64,000 nucleotides of DNA from Microbacterium croceum (GTDB lineage Bacteria > Actinomycetota > Actinomycetes > Actinomycetales > Microbacteriaceae). Shown in pieces: positions 45,027 through 54,007 of the stretch. Positions within the stretch are counted from its first letter, which is position 1, and each line of letters starts with the position of its first letter. The DNA lies in contig NZ_JAHWXN010000001.1 of assembly GCF_023091245.1 (NCBI RefSeq), positions 1,798,001 through 1,862,000 on the forward strand. The letters are read 5' to 3'. Both the position numbers and the translations under genes were made by a program. The notes below the pieces were generated by a model that saw nothing but the letters and a program-made list of their open reading frames with translations, was not told where the DNA came from and searched no databases.

Positions 45027-45767
45027 ATGACTGATGAGCGCGCGACATCCTTCGGTGCACAGGCGGGCAGCTACGAGGTCGGACGGCCCGAGTATCCGTT
45101 CGACGCCGTCGCATGGATGCTCGAGCGGATGCCCGAGGGGTCTCGGCGGATCGCCGACGTCGGCGCGGGGACCGGCAAGCTCACGCGCGCGCTCGTCGCG
45201 GCACCGGAGGCCGAGGTCGTCGCTCTGGACCCCGATCCGGCCATGCTCGCCGCGCTGCGCGAGGCGATCCCCGGCGTCCCGACGTTCGTCGGATCCGCGG
45301 AGCGGCTGCCGTTGGCGGATGCGAGTCTCGACGCCGTCGTGCTCGGCCAGGCCTGGCACTGGGTCGAACCTGCCGCGGGGTCGGTCGAGATCGGTCGCGT
45401 CGTCCGCTCCGGCGGGGTGCTGGGGCTCATCTGGAACATCCGTGACGAGCGGGAGGGGTGGGTGCGGCGGATGACCGAGATCATGCACGGTAGTGCAGCC
45501 GAGGAGATGCTGGCCGCCGGCGACCCCGTCATCGACGCTCCGTTCGGACCCCTCCAGCAGGAGCTGTGGGAGTGGACGCGACCCATGACGCGCGCTCAGC
45601 TGCACAGCATGGCGACATCGCGGAGCTACGTCATCACGGCGTCGGCAGACGAGAAGGACCGGATCCGACGCGACATGGATGCGCTGTTCGACGAACTCGG
45701 ACTCGATGACGCCGGCGTGATCGAGCTGCCATACGTCACCAGGGCATTCCGCGCCGTCCGCTCCTGA
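45027..45767 (+). CDS. Class I SAM-dependent methyltransferase
   Basis: A 246-residue methyltransferase. The SAM-binding motif is IADVGAGTGKLTR near residues 42-54, followed by ALDPDP and SAERLPLADASLDAVVLGQAWHW, the pattern of small-molecule (UbiE/trans-aconitate-like) methyltransferases. Substrate unknown. TAGGCT (45015-45020) ends six bases before the ATG, opposite to the exonuclease gene. Confidence 0.88.
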   Translation: MTDERATSFGAQAGSYEVGRPEYPFDAVAWMLERMPEGSRRIADVGAGTGKLTRALVAAPEAEVVALDPDPAMLAALREAIPGVPTFVGSAERLPLADASLDAVVLGQAWHWVEPAAGSVEIGRVVRSGGVLGLIWNIRDEREGWVRRMTEIMHGSAAEEMLAAGDPVIDAPFGPLQQELWEWTRPMTRAQLHSMATSRSYVITASADEKDRIRRDMDALFDELGLDDAGVIELPYVTRAFRAVRS

Positions 45768-45815
45768 ACACTGCCCCGGCGTTACCGGAAGCCTCGACCG
45801 GTAGACTCGTGACCC

Positions 45816-46889
45816 GTGGCTCTTACTATCGGAATCGTCGGCCTGCCCAATGTCGGCAAGTCCACCCTCTTCAACGCACTCACCAAGAACGACGTGCTCG
45901 CAGCGAACTACCCGTTCGCGACGATCGAGCCCAATGTCGGCGTGGTGAACCTGCCTGACCCCCGTCTCGAGAAGCTCGCCCAGATCTTCGGCAGCGAGCG
46001 CATCCTGCCCGCTGCGGTGTCGTTCGTCGACATCGCCGGCATCGTTCGCGGCGCCAGCGAGGGGGAGGGTCTCGGCAACAAGTTCCTCGCCAACATCCGC
46101 GAGGCCGACGCCATCGCGCAGGTCGTCCGCGGTTTCGCCGATGACGACGTCGTGCATGTCGATGGCGCGGTGAACCCCGCTTCCGACATGGAGACCATCA
46201 ACGCGGAGCTCATGCTCGCCGACCTCGAGACGGTCGACAAGGCGATCGCCCGATACGAGAAGGAAGTACGCGGCAAGAAGATCGAGCCGGTCGTGCTCGA
46301 GACCGCGATCGCCGCCAAGGATGCGCTGGAGCGCGGCGTGCTGCTGTCTGTCTCGGGCCTCGATCTCGCCCCGATTCGTGAGCTCGGCCTGCTGACCTCG
46401 AAGCCCGTCATCTTCGTGTTCAACGTCGACGAGGGCGTGCTCACGGATGACGCGCGCAAGGAAGAGCTCGCCGCTCTCGTCGCCCCGGCCAAGGCGATCT
46501 TCCTCGACGCCAAGATCGAGTCCGAGCTGATCGACCTCGACCCCGAGGACGCGGCTGAGCTGCTCGCCTCGACCGGTCAGGACGAGTCCGGGCTGGACCA
46601 GCTCGCCCGCATCGGTTTCGACACCCTCGGACTGCAGACGTACCTGACGGCCGGACCCAAGGAGGCGCGCGCCTGGACGATCCCGAAGGGAGCGAAGGCT
46701 CCGCAGGCGGCGGGGGTCATCCACACCGACTTCGAGAAGGGCTTCATCAAGGCGGAGGTCGTCTCGTTCGACGACCTCGTCGAGACCGGCTCTGTGATCG
46801 AAGCCCGCGCGAAGGGCAAGGCCCGCCTCGAGGGCAAGGACTACGTCATGCAGGACGGCGACGTGGTGGAGTTCCGCTTCAACAACTGA
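45816..46889 (+). CDS. ychF: Redox-regulated ATPase YchF
   Basis: A 357-residue OBG-class P-loop protein that prefers ATP and binds ribosomes in the oxidative stress response. G1 is GLPNVGKST, G3 is DIAGIVRGASEGEGLGN, the NKAD-like region is FVFNVDEG, and the C-terminal TGS domain carries HTDFEKGFIKAEVVS. GTG start; TAGACT ends eight bases before it, so the leader is zero to two bases. Confidence 0.97.
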   Translation: MALTIGIVGLPNVGKSTLFNALTKNDVLAANYPFATIEPNVGVVNLPDPRLEKLAQIFGSERILPAAVSFVDIAGIVRGASEGEGLGNKFLANIREADAIAQVVRGFADDDVVHVDGAVNPASDMETINAELMLADLETVDKAIARYEKEVRGKKIEPVVLETAIAAKDALERGVLLSVSGLDLAPIRELGLLTSKPVIFVFNVDEGVLTDDARKEELAALVAPAKAIFLDAKIESELIDLDPEDAAELLASTGQDESGLDQLARIGFDTLGLQTYLTAGPKEARAWTIPKGAKAPQAAGVIHTDFEKGFIKAEVVSFDDLVETGSVIEARAKGKARLEGKDYVMQDGDVVEFRFNN

Positions 46890-46947
46890 CGCACGCGTCG
46901 AGCGGCGGGGCGGTCAGTATGTCGGACGCCCCGGCTACGGTCGACGC

Positions 46948-47337
46948 ATGACCGTTCATCTCGAAGGCATCACCGTTCTCGCCGATGATGTCGCGACTCT
47001 TGCCGATTTCTACGAGCACGCGCTCGGCTGGGTAGCGGAGGTTCGCGAAGAAGCGTACGTCGCGTTCGGCGGACACGGGGTGCGCGTCGCGATCTTCTCA
47101 CGTCAATCGATGAGCGGGATCACCGGGCATCCGGCATATGCCGTGCCGTTCACAGGCCAGGCATTCGAGCTGAACCTTCAGTGTGAGAGCGCTGATGAGG
47201 TGGAGCGGCGCTACGATCAGCTGGTCGCTGCGGGGGCGACGCCGACGGGTCGACCCGCGTTGCGGGAGTGGGGCCAGTTCGCCGGCTTCTTCGCGGATCC
47301 GGAAGGGAACATTCACTCTCTGTTCGCGAACGTGTAG
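46948..47337 (+). CDS. VOC/glyoxalase-like protein
   Basis: A 129-residue vicinal-oxygen-chelate protein with the two expected beta-alpha-beta-beta-beta halves: VHLEGITVLADDVATLADFYEHALGW at the start and FELNLQCESADEVERRYDQLVAAG in the middle, ending in GFFADPEGNIHSLFANV with the metal-binding glutamate region. Family members include glyoxalases and antibiotic-resistance proteins. TACGGT (46936-46941) ends six bases before the ATG. Confidence 0.87.
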   Translation: MTVHLEGITVLADDVATLADFYEHALGWVAEVREEAYVAFGGHGVRVAIFSRQSMSGITGHPAYAVPFTGQAFELNLQCESADEVERRYDQLVAAGATPTGRPALREWGQFAGFFADPEGNIHSLFANV

Positions 47338-47443
47338 CGATTGTCGCATCCTGCGCGCTCCATGGTCCGACATGCCTAACTCGTTGACTGCACCGCCAAC
47401 ACTGATGTAGTCCGGCGGAGTTCCGCTTCGGCGTCTGATCGGT

Positions 47444-49243
47444 TCAGCCTCGAGCTTCCACTCCCGCGAGCAGCTCGACGAGCGCGTCACCATGCGTCAA
47501 CTGCGGATGATGTCCGGCCCCAGGCACGGTGACCAGCTCGACGTGCGGAATCACGCCGAACTCGTCAGCGATGATCGGGTCGAGAGGATCGTCGCTGCCC
47601 GTGATGATGCGGATCGGGCCGCGGAACCGCTTGAGCGCTCCCTGGAGGTCGGCGCGCCAGCGTCGTGAACCCGCGAGGGCGAGATGCTCCGCCACCCGCG
47701 TGGCGGTTCTGCGGGTGAGGTCGTTCACGCTGGACTCGAGAGCTGCAGCGCTCGCCTCCGAGCCGGTCAGATGGCGGGACAATCGCGTCGGGGTCGTGTG
47801 CCGCAGGTAGCTGCGGGTGAGCGGACGCAGCCTGGTCGCCGTCCGCGCGGGGGCTTGGAGGAAGAACGGCGCGATCAGCGTCAGGGACCTGACCTGCGCC
47901 GGGAGCCGGTCGGCCGCGACCGTCGCGGCTGCCGCGCCGATGGAATGGCCGATGATGTCGACCGCTTCGTCGCCCACTGCCGCCGGCAGCCAGCGGTGCC
48001 AGTCCTGCACGCCAGCGCCGCTGCTCAGGCCGAGCCCGGGCAGGTCGACGACACGTGCGCCGATGCGGGACGCGAGGTCTGCCCAGGTGTCTGCGTTGAC
48101 CGGCAGGCCGGGAAGGATCACGCGGTCGGATCGGTGTGCGCCGAGCTCGAACGTCCGCACTCCGCCGAGATCGAGGATTCGACGGTCTCCCGTCGCGACC
48201 GCGCCGAACCGACGCGCCACTAGATGGTCGGCCCACCGTTCGAGGGACGCGCGCACGTCGGGCATCTCGAGTCCGTGTCTCTCCGCGAACTCGATCGCGG
48301 AGTCCGTCGGATAGCGGTCGGCTGACATGAAGGTGAGGGTCTCGGGGTCCGCCTTGGTGATTCGCCTTGGGAGGCGCGCGATGACGTTGACGGGCAGCCG
48401 TACCCGGGGAACCTTCACACCGATATGGCGGCCGACGTGAGTGAGCAGGTCCGCCAGGGGGGGAGTGGCGTCGTCGAGAATCCAGTAGGCCTGACCGGCA
48501 GCGGCCGGGTCGGCTGCTGCCGCCGCCATGAATGCCGCCAGATAGTCCACCGTCACGACCGGGAGGAACGTCGTCTCGTCTCCGGGCAATGCGCCGAGGC
48601 TGCCGTCCCAGAGCTGTTCGATGCTGGTGGACAGCCCGATGTGCTGATCGGACTCCCCGGTCACGCTGTCGCCGATCACGCTGGACGGATTGACGATGGT
48701 CCACGGGATGCCCCGGTCCGTCGCGAGCGCCTGGAAGATGGCGTCCGACTCGACTTTCGAGGCTTCGTAGGCGCCCAGTTCCTCGTACATTGCGGCGCGG
48801 TGGCTGTCGGGCCAAGGGATGGTGGCGGGGTCTTGCCCTCCGACGCGGTAGCCCGAGACATGGACGACGCGCTCCAGGCGGGGGAGGTGCTGGGCGAAGT
48901 CGATCAGCTTCTCGACGATGCCGACGTTCGCTTTTCGCGCCTCGAGGGCGGTCATCCCGAATCGGTAGGAACCGGCGCAGTTGTGGATCTCCGTGATGGT
49001 CAGGAATGCCGACGGATCGCCCACAAGGAGCTCGGATGTCTCGAAGTCGACGACCGCGATGCTGATGCTGCGGGCCAGGCCGTGCTCGCTGAGCCATCGG
49101 TGGACGCGCGCTCCCGACTCGGCGGACCGGACTGCTGCCGTGACGTTCGCGCCGGCGTCGGCGAGGGCGAGGAGCAGGTGCCGGCCGACCAGCCCCGAGG
49201 CTCCGACGACCAGGGCATGACGGGCGTCAGCGGGCGAGCTCAT
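47444..49243 (-). CDS. Two-domain fusion: extended SDR reductase plus alpha/beta hydrolase
   Basis: A 599-residue fusion. Residues about 10-350 are an extended short-chain reductase (thioester-reductase/epimerase-like) with GASGLVGRHLL for NAD(P), a YEASK catalytic pair and NPSSVIGDSVTG. Residues about 375-599 are an alpha/beta hydrolase with the nucleophile in GHSIGAAAAT near residue 433, acid in GSDDPLDP and the histidine in PGAGHHPQL. Both halves look active. Start ATG overlaps the TetR stop as ATGA, so the regulator and enzyme are one unit. A reduction-then-hydrolysis or detoxification role is possible; substrate unknown. Confidence 0.88.
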   Translation of the reverse strand: MSSPADARHALVVGASGLVGRHLLLALADAGANVTAAVRSAESGARVHRWLSEHGLARSISIAVVDFETSELLVGDPSAFLTITEIHNCAGSYRFGMTALEARKANVGIVEKLIDFAQHLPRLERVVHVSGYRVGGQDPATIPWPDSHRAAMYEELGAYEASKVESDAIFQALATDRGIPWTIVNPSSVIGDSVTGESDQHIGLSTSIEQLWDGSLGALPGDETTFLPVVTVDYLAAFMAAAAADPAAAGQAYWILDDATPPLADLLTHVGRHIGVKVPRVRLPVNVIARLPRRITKADPETLTFMSADRYPTDSAIEFAERHGLEMPDVRASLERWADHLVARRFGAVATGDRRILDLGGVRTFELGAHRSDRVILPGLPVNADTWADLASRIGARVVDLPGLGLSSGAGVQDWHRWLPAAVGDEAVDIIGHSIGAAAATVAADRLPAQVRSLTLIAPFFLQAPARTATRLRPLTRSYLRHTTPTRLSRHLTGSEASAAALESSVNDLTRRTATRVAEHLALAGSRRWRADLQGALKRFRGPIRIITGSDDPLDPIIADEFGVIPHVELVTVPGAGHHPQLTHGDALVELLAGVEARG

Positions 49244-49839
49244 CGCGTCGACTCCGCCAGCTGGCACCGCAGGTCGATGAGCTCCGCCACGACATCGGCG
49301 GCAGCGACCAAGGGTTGGGTGCTGCGCATGGCGCGTGAGAGGATCACCGCCCCCTCGATGGTGGATACGACGACGGTCGCGAGAGTGCGGGCGCTCTGGG
49401 CGTCGATGCCGCTGCCTTCGAGGAGGGCCGTGGTCGGGGCGATCCACGACTCGAAGGCGGTGGCGCACGCCTGTCGCAACGATTCGCTCTCGGCACCCAT
49501 CTCCAGAGTCACAACCGAGACCGGGCAGCCCAGCCGATAGTCGCTCTCGCTGACGATGCGTGTCAGCGCCTCGATCGCGAGACGGGCCGCGTGAGCCGCG
49601 CCCCCGGCGGATGCGGCAGCGTCGGCGATCAACGTCGCGAACTGTTTTGCGGCGAGGTCGACCGCGGCGACCCCTAGCCCTTCCTTCCCATCGGGGAAGT
49701 GGAAGTACATGGATCCTTTCGGGGCAGCGGAGTGCTCGAGCACGGCGTTCAGCCCGGTTCCGCTGTAGCCGCCGGTCTGGATCAGCACGAGCATGGATTC
49801 TGTGAGCTGCGCCCTGGTCCGCTCTCCCTTGGATGTCAT
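49240..49839 (-). CDS. TetR-family repressor, LmrA/YxaF-like
   Basis: A 199-residue regulator with an N-terminal helix-turn-helix (residues about 4-50, TRAQLTESMLVLIQTGGYSGTGLNAVLEHSAAPKGSMYFHF) and a C-terminal ligand domain of the LmrA/YxaF type, GCPVSVVTLEMGAES and LLEGSGIDAQSARTLATVV. ATG 49839 with TATTCT (minus strand, 49846-49851) ending six bases before it. A palindromic operator overlaps this promoter. It should repress itself and the fusion enzyme until an inducer binds. Confidence 0.93.
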   Translation of the reverse strand: MTSKGERTRAQLTESMLVLIQTGGYSGTGLNAVLEHSAAPKGSMYFHFPDGKEGLGVAAVDLAAKQFATLIADAAASAGGAAHAARLAIEALTRIVSESDYRLGCPVSVVTLEMGAESESLRQACATAFESWIAPTTALLEGSGIDAQSARTLATVVVSTIEGAVILSRAMRSTQPLVAAADVVAELIDLRCQLAESTR

Positions 49840-49848
49840 GGTTAAAGA

Positions 49849-49862
49849 ATAGACCGGTCTAT
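49849..49862. promoter_or_regulatory. TetR operator palindrome
   Basis: ATAGACCGGTCTAT is a perfect 14-base palindrome centred between 49855 and 49856, abutting the -10 of the tetR gene. The AT-rich extension TATATATTTTG on one side resembles the LmrA/YxaF boxes described for Bacillus subtilis (TAGA-CGGTCTATATA core), recalled from the literature. Confidence 0.82.
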
Positions 49863-49888
49863 ATATTTTGTGCAAATGGTCAACGCAG

Positions 49889-49909
49889 AACTCGGATTTC
49901 TGCCGAGTT
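49889..49909. terminator. Weak hairpin, possible terminator
   Basis: Stem AACTCGG (49889-49895) and CCGAGTT (49903-49909), seven-base loop, between the end of the coiled-coil gene and the TetR promoter. No good T tract on the minus strand. Confidence 0.4.
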
Positions 49910-49967
49910 TCGGAGCAGGATCAGGCGTGGCGTCCGAAGCCTTGTAGATGTCCGGTTGCCCGCGAAC

Positions 49968-50828
49968 CTACGAGGACTGCGCCCGAATGAGCGCGTCCAG
50001 CGCATCCTTGGCTGCCGATTCGACGCGCTCGGCTTCGGCGAGGTGACCGACGGCTGAGGCTTCGCTCTCGGCCGTCGCGGCTGCAGCCGTGCGTGCGCGC
50101 TCGGCCTCCGTCCTCGTCTGCGCGAGCTCCGCTTCGAGCTCTACCACTCGCGCTTCCAACGACTGCATACGGGCCGCCGCGTCCCGGTGCGCCTTCTCGG
50201 CCTGCATCTGCGTGTGCTCGGCACGCTCCCGTGCCTGCTCGGCATCGCGGAGCGCACGTTGGGCGGCCCGGCGCTCCCGGCGGGCGCTGACCTCGTCGGC
50301 AGGAACGGCCGGCGGGGCGGGGGCTTCAGGCGTGCCGCCCCCGACGGCGGCGCCCAGATCCACGGACTCAGACGGATCGAGCTCGCGGACCAGCCGCCCC
50401 GACGCGACCGCCGCCGCGGCGTCCGGGTCGAAGAAGGCCGCGGAGATCGTCCGTTCGACCGCGTCCAGCGTGGAGGCGCTGATGCGCTCGCCGCGTGACG
50501 TCGCGAGCTCGACGGCGTTCTGCGCGAGACGGCGGGTGAGCGTGCGCCGCTCACGCCCGAGCTTCGCGAGCGTGGCGGCATCGAGGTCAGCCTGGGCCTT
50601 CCGCAACTCCTCGGCCAGCCGGAGGGCCTCCGCGAGCTGGGCCGTGCGCTCCTGCGCGAACAGGTTGACCACCCACGCCGCGACCGACGGCTTGCGCAGC
50701 GCCTTGATCTGCGCGGCCAGTTCGCCGCCATCCGCGGCCTTCACCCGTGCGTCGCGCGCGGAGATGAAGTTGCACGGCAGCTCGGCGTAGAGCGTCGCCG
50801 CGATCGTCGAGAGTGCGGTGTCGGTCAT
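49968..50828 (-). CDS. Coiled-coil protein of unknown function
   Basis: A 286-residue alanine-, arginine- and glutamate-rich protein. The N-terminus is conserved-looking (LYAELPCNFISARDARVKAA then KALRKPSVAAWVVNLFAQ), and residues about 195-280 form a long coiled coil. It is typical of an uncharacterised actinobacterial family. Start ATG 50828 with a GAAGGGA site; TAGACT (minus strand, 50871-50876) is a likely -10, giving a leader of about 36 bases. A longer ATG at 50858 is possible. Confidence 0.75.
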   Translation of the reverse strand: MTDTALSTIAATLYAELPCNFISARDARVKAADGGELAAQIKALRKPSVAAWVVNLFAQERTAQLAEALRLAEELRKAQADLDAATLAKLGRERRTLTRRLAQNAVELATSRGERISASTLDAVERTISAAFFDPDAAAAVASGRLVRELDPSESVDLGAAVGGGTPEAPAPPAVPADEVSARRERRAAQRALRDAEQARERAEHTQMQAEKAHRDAAARMQSLEARVVELEAELAQTRTEAERARTAAAATAESEASAVGHLAEAERVESAAKDALDALIRAQSS

Positions 50829-51194
50829 CCGCCATCCCTTCGCCGATCTGAACGCCATGCTGAGGCCACGAGTCTAGGCGCACGCGGCATCGGCAGCGTC
50901 GCGTGGGGCGGAGGAGTTCGCGTGGGCCTCGGCTCGTGTGGCAGGGCTCCTCCCGAAACGCTCTCGACGCTGCCCGACCGAGAACTTCCGGATGCGGTTC
51001 GCAACAGGGGCGGGATACGCTGGACAAGGTGCGTCTGGCCTGCGGGTAACCGCGCAGACGCCCGCCGAACCGCTGGAAAGGGCCAGATCGGGTCCTTCGC
51101 GATTCGAGAGCGGCCGTTCCGTGCGGGGCACCTGAGACTTCGGGGGCGCAGACCGAGCGCACCTGACAACGACACCGCGAGGAGACTGCTGAGA
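50829..51194. other. Gap of 366 bases without a gene; possible leader peptide
   Basis: The region holds the minus-strand promoter of the coiled-coil gene and, on the plus strand, TACGCT (51016-51021) followed seven bases later by a six-codon frame GTG to TAA (51029-51049) encoding V/M-R-L-A-C-G. That could be a leaderless peptide upstream of the hydrolase-fold gene. A 65-codon arginine-rich frame at 50938 looks random. Nothing else seen. Confidence 0.35.
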
Positions 51195-51758
51195 ATGGTC
51201 GACACCCAGATCTTCGAACCCGATGGACGCGCGATCCCCTTCGTGGACGAGGGCGACGGCCCCGTCAAGCTGGTGCTGATCCAGGAGCAGGGGCTCGCCG
51301 CCGACGTGCTGAGCGTCGCCGCCCACTACCTCGCCGAAGAGGCGGGTTTCCACGTGCTCCGTGTCGGCCACCGCGCCGACGGTGAGGCGACGCTCGACGA
51401 GCGCGTCGCGGATGTCCTCGCCGTGATCGACCACGTCGGCATCGAAGACACCTGGGTCGGGGGCCACGGCTTCGGCGGCACGATCGCGCGTGCGCTGGTC
51501 GCCGCGCACGTCGACCGGGCCAATGGCCTGCTGCTGCTCGGCGTCGAAGACGTGGACATCGCGGTGGCTCCGGCCATCCCCGTGCTGATCGTGCAGGGAA
51601 CTGAAGACGTCGACACCCCCGCCGCCAACGCCGAGCGTCTGCAGGCCACGGTGCCTGACCGGTCGAGCATCAAGACGATCGCCGGAGACCACCTCTTCCC
51701 GATGCATCACCCGATCGAGACCGGAGTGATCATCGAGGAGTACCTGGACTGGGACTGA
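51195..51758 (+). CDS. Alpha/beta-hydrolase-fold protein lacking the nucleophile
   Basis: A 187-residue short alpha/beta-hydrolase-like protein. The nucleophile elbow, normally G-x-S-x-G, reads GGHGFGG with Gly92 in the serine position, so it cannot act as a normal serine hydrolase. The later acid region [16 protein letters not shown] and a histidine in [11 protein letters not shown] remain. It might be a binding protein or use another mechanism. ATG 51195; the GAGGAG site is ten or eleven bases away, slightly far. The next gene starts six bases downstream. Confidence 0.75.
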   Translation: MVDTQIFEPDGRAIPFVDEGDGPVKLVLIQEQGLAADVLSVAAHYLAEEAGFHVLRVGHRADGEATLDERVADVLAVIDHVGIEDTWVGGHGFGGTIARALVAAHVDRANGLLLLGVEDVDIAVAPAIPVLIVQGTEDVDTPAANAERLQATVPDRSSIKTIAGDHLFPMHHPIETGVIIEEYLDWD

Positions 51759-51763
51759 CGACG

Positions 51764-52300
51764 GTGGCGGCACCGGAGCGCACCGTCGTCCTCGCCATCG
51801 ACCTGCAGGCCGGAGTGACGCCGGGATGCTTCGACGAGCACGGCGTGCTGGCGCGCGCAGCGGCGCTGGTCGAGCGCGCCCGCGCATCCGACGTCCCCGT
51901 CGTCTGGGTGCACCACGACCCCGTGGGCGTGGGCACGCCGGCGTGGGAGCTCGCGGCACCGCTCCAGCGCACCGAGGGTGAACCTCTCGTCCGCAAGAGC
52001 TATCGCGACTCCTTCGCCGACACGACGCTGGGCGAGACGCTGGATGCGCTGGGCGCGACGCGCCTCGTGATCACCGGTGCGCAGTCGGACTTCTGCGTGC
52101 GCACCACGACGCAGCGCGCGGCGGCGGAGGGGTACGACGTGACGCTGGTGAGCGATGCGCACACCACGGTGGACACGGAGTGGGACGGCGTCGTGATCTC
52201 CGGCGAGCAGATCGTCGCCCACACGAACATGTACTTCTCCGGACTCCGCTATCCGGGCCAGGAGTTCGCGATCGCGACCCACGACCGCGTGCGCCTCTGA
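51764..52300 (+). CDS. Isochorismatase-family cysteine hydrolase
   Basis: A 178-residue hydrolase with the Asp-Lys-Cys triad: Asp13 in LAIDLQ, Lys78 in VRKSYRDSF and Cys111 in [11 protein letters not shown]. The cis-peptide region and [14 protein letters not shown] are as in nicotinamidase/YcaC-like amidohydrolases. GTG start, GTG-GCG-GCA. It lies five bases after the pseudo-hydrolase gene, so both are co-transcribed. Confidence 0.88.
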   Translation: MAAPERTVVLAIDLQAGVTPGCFDEHGVLARAAALVERARASDVPVVWVHHDPVGVGTPAWELAAPLQRTEGEPLVRKSYRDSFADTTLGETLDALGATRLVITGAQSDFCVRTTTQRAAAEGYDVTLVSDAHTTVDTEWDGVVISGEQIVAHTNMYFSGLRYPGQEFAIATHDRVRL

Positions 52301-52347
52301 CGTACCCCGGGCGTTCGGGCGGTCACGGCGCCTGAGAAGATGGTCTG

Positions 52348-54003
52348 ATGACCGCAACGCTCGTCGCTCAGAACCTGGCCGGTGGCTACGGTCATCGCAT
52401 CCTCTTCGACTCCGTCGATCTTACGGTCGCACCGGGCGATGTCGTCGGCGTGGTGGGAGCGAACGGTGCGGGCAAGTCGACGCTGCTGCGGTTGCTGGCC
52501 GGTGTGGATGCCCCCGCGGCCGGATCGGTCTCACTGGCTCCGTCGGATGCGTTCGTCGGATGGCTGCCGCAAGAGCATGAACGCGTCGCCGGCGAGACGG
52601 TCGCCGCATACATCGGCCGTCGCACCGGATGCGCGCAGGCGACGAACGACATGGATGCCGCGGCGGCAGCACTCGCCGACCCATCGCTGGCTGCCGAAGG
52701 CACGGATCCCGCAGACGTCTATTCGACGGCGCTGGACCGCTGGCTGGCCAGCGGCGCAGCCGATCTCGAGGAGCGGATCCCGGTCGTGCTGGCGGAGCTC
52801 GGACTCGAGCTCGATGCCGAGAGCGCTCAGATGACGGATCTCTCCGGGGGACAGGCCGCCCGGGTCGGACTCGCCGCGCTGCTGCTGTCGCGCTTCGACA
52901 TCGTGCTCCTCGACGAACCGACGAACGACCTTGATCTGGACGGCCTCGAACGCCTCGAAGCCTTCGTGCGCGGACTGCGCGGCGGCGCAGTGCTGGTCAG
53001 CCACGACCGCGAGTTCCTGGCGCGAGCCGTGACGCGCGTGCTGGAGCTGGATCTCGCCCAGGGGTCGAATCGGGTGTACGGCGGAGGCTACGAGGCCTAC
53101 CTGGAGGAGCGCGCGACCCTGCGCCGCCACCTGCGCGAGAAGTACGACGAGTTCGCCGACAAGAAGGCCGACCTCGTGGCGCGCGCCCGTACGCAGCGGG
53201 AGTGGTCGAGCCAGGGCGTGCGCAACGCCATGAAGAAGTCGCCGGACAACGACAAGATCAAGCGCAAGGCGTCAGCGGAGTCGAGCGAGAAGCAGGCGCA
53301 GAAGGTGCGCCAGATGGAGAGCAGGATCGCTCGGCTGGACGAGGTCGAGGAGCCGCGCAAGGAGTGGCAGCTGGAGTTCACGATCGGCAGTGCGCCCCGT
53401 TCGAGCTCCGTCGTGTCGACGTTGAGCTCCGCCGTGCTGAACCAGGGGTCGTTCACGCTCGGCCCCGTGTCGCTGCAGGTCAACGCGGGGGACCGGATCG
53501 GGATCACCGGGCCGAACGGTGCCGGCAAGTCCACGCTCCTGCGCGCTCTGCTCGGGCGTCAGACGCCGGACGAGGGCAGCGCGAGCCTGGGGGCCAGCGT
53601 CGAGATCGGCGAGATCGATCAGGCGCGCTCGCTGCTGGTGGGGAGCGCGCCGCTCGCCGACGCCTTCGAGGCGCTGGTGCCGGAGATGGCGTCCGGGGAG
53701 GTGCGCACGCTGCTGGCGAAGTTCGGTCTGCGCGCCGACCACGTCACGCGTCCGGTCGGCGAACTGTCTCCGGGGGAGCGGACCCGCGCGGCCCTGGCAC
53801 TGCTGCAGGCCCGCGGCGTCAACCTGCTGGTCCTGGACGAACCGACCAACCACCTCGACCTCCCGGCGATCGAACAGCTGGAACAGGCTCTCGAGTCGTA
53901 TGAGGGGACGCTGCTGCTCGTCACGCACGATCGCCGCATGCTCGACACGGTCCGGATCGATCGCCGCTGGCAGGTCGAGCAGGGCCGGGTCACGGAGCGC
54001 TAG
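52348..54003 (+). CDS. ABC-F family ATPase
   Basis: A 551-residue soluble protein with two ABC domains and no membrane segments. Domain 1: Walker A GANGAGKST, signature LSGGQAARVGLA, Walker B VLLDEPTNDLDL. A charged linker (about residues 235-340, KADLVARARTQREWSSQGVRN) of the P-site tRNA interaction type joins domain 2: GPNGAGKST, LSPGERTRAAL, VLDEPTNHLDLPA. ABC-F proteins act on the ribosome in translation or antibiotic resistance (the LSPGER signature is common in the Lsa/Vga/MsrE and Uup-like groups). Start ATG with a weak GAAGAT hexamer six bases upstream. Confidence 0.95.
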   Translation: MTATLVAQNLAGGYGHRILFDSVDLTVAPGDVVGVVGANGAGKSTLLRLLAGVDAPAAGSVSLAPSDAFVGWLPQEHERVAGETVAAYIGRRTGCAQATNDMDAAAAALADPSLAAEGTDPADVYSTALDRWLASGAADLEERIPVVLAELGLELDAESAQMTDLSGGQAARVGLAALLLSRFDIVLLDEPTNDLDLDGLERLEAFVRGLRGGAVLVSHDREFLARAVTRVLELDLAQGSNRVYGGGYEAYLEERATLRRHLREKYDEFADKKADLVARARTQREWSSQGVRNAMKKSPDNDKIKRKASAESSEKQAQKVRQMESRIARLDEVEEPRKEWQLEFTIGSAPRSSSVVSTLSSAVLNQGSFTLGPVSLQVNAGDRIGITGPNGAGKSTLLRALLGRQTPDEGSASLGASVEIGEIDQARSLLVGSAPLADAFEALVPEMASGEVRTLLAKFGLRADHVTRPVGELSPGERTRAALALLQARGVNLLVLDEPTNHLDLPAIEQLEQALESYEGTLLLVTHDRRMLDTVRIDRRWQVEQGRVTER

Positions 54004-54007
54004 ACGG

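Noticed and set aside
44967..46724. Upstream extension of the exonuclease frame to 782 codons
   Set aside because: The extension is antisense to the methyltransferase and ychF, and a GTG start next to the first nuclease motif explains the gene.
50938..51135. 65-codon plus-strand frame before the pseudo-hydrolase
   Set aside because: Arginine/serine-rich, no ribosome site, no domain; looks like GC-rich noise.
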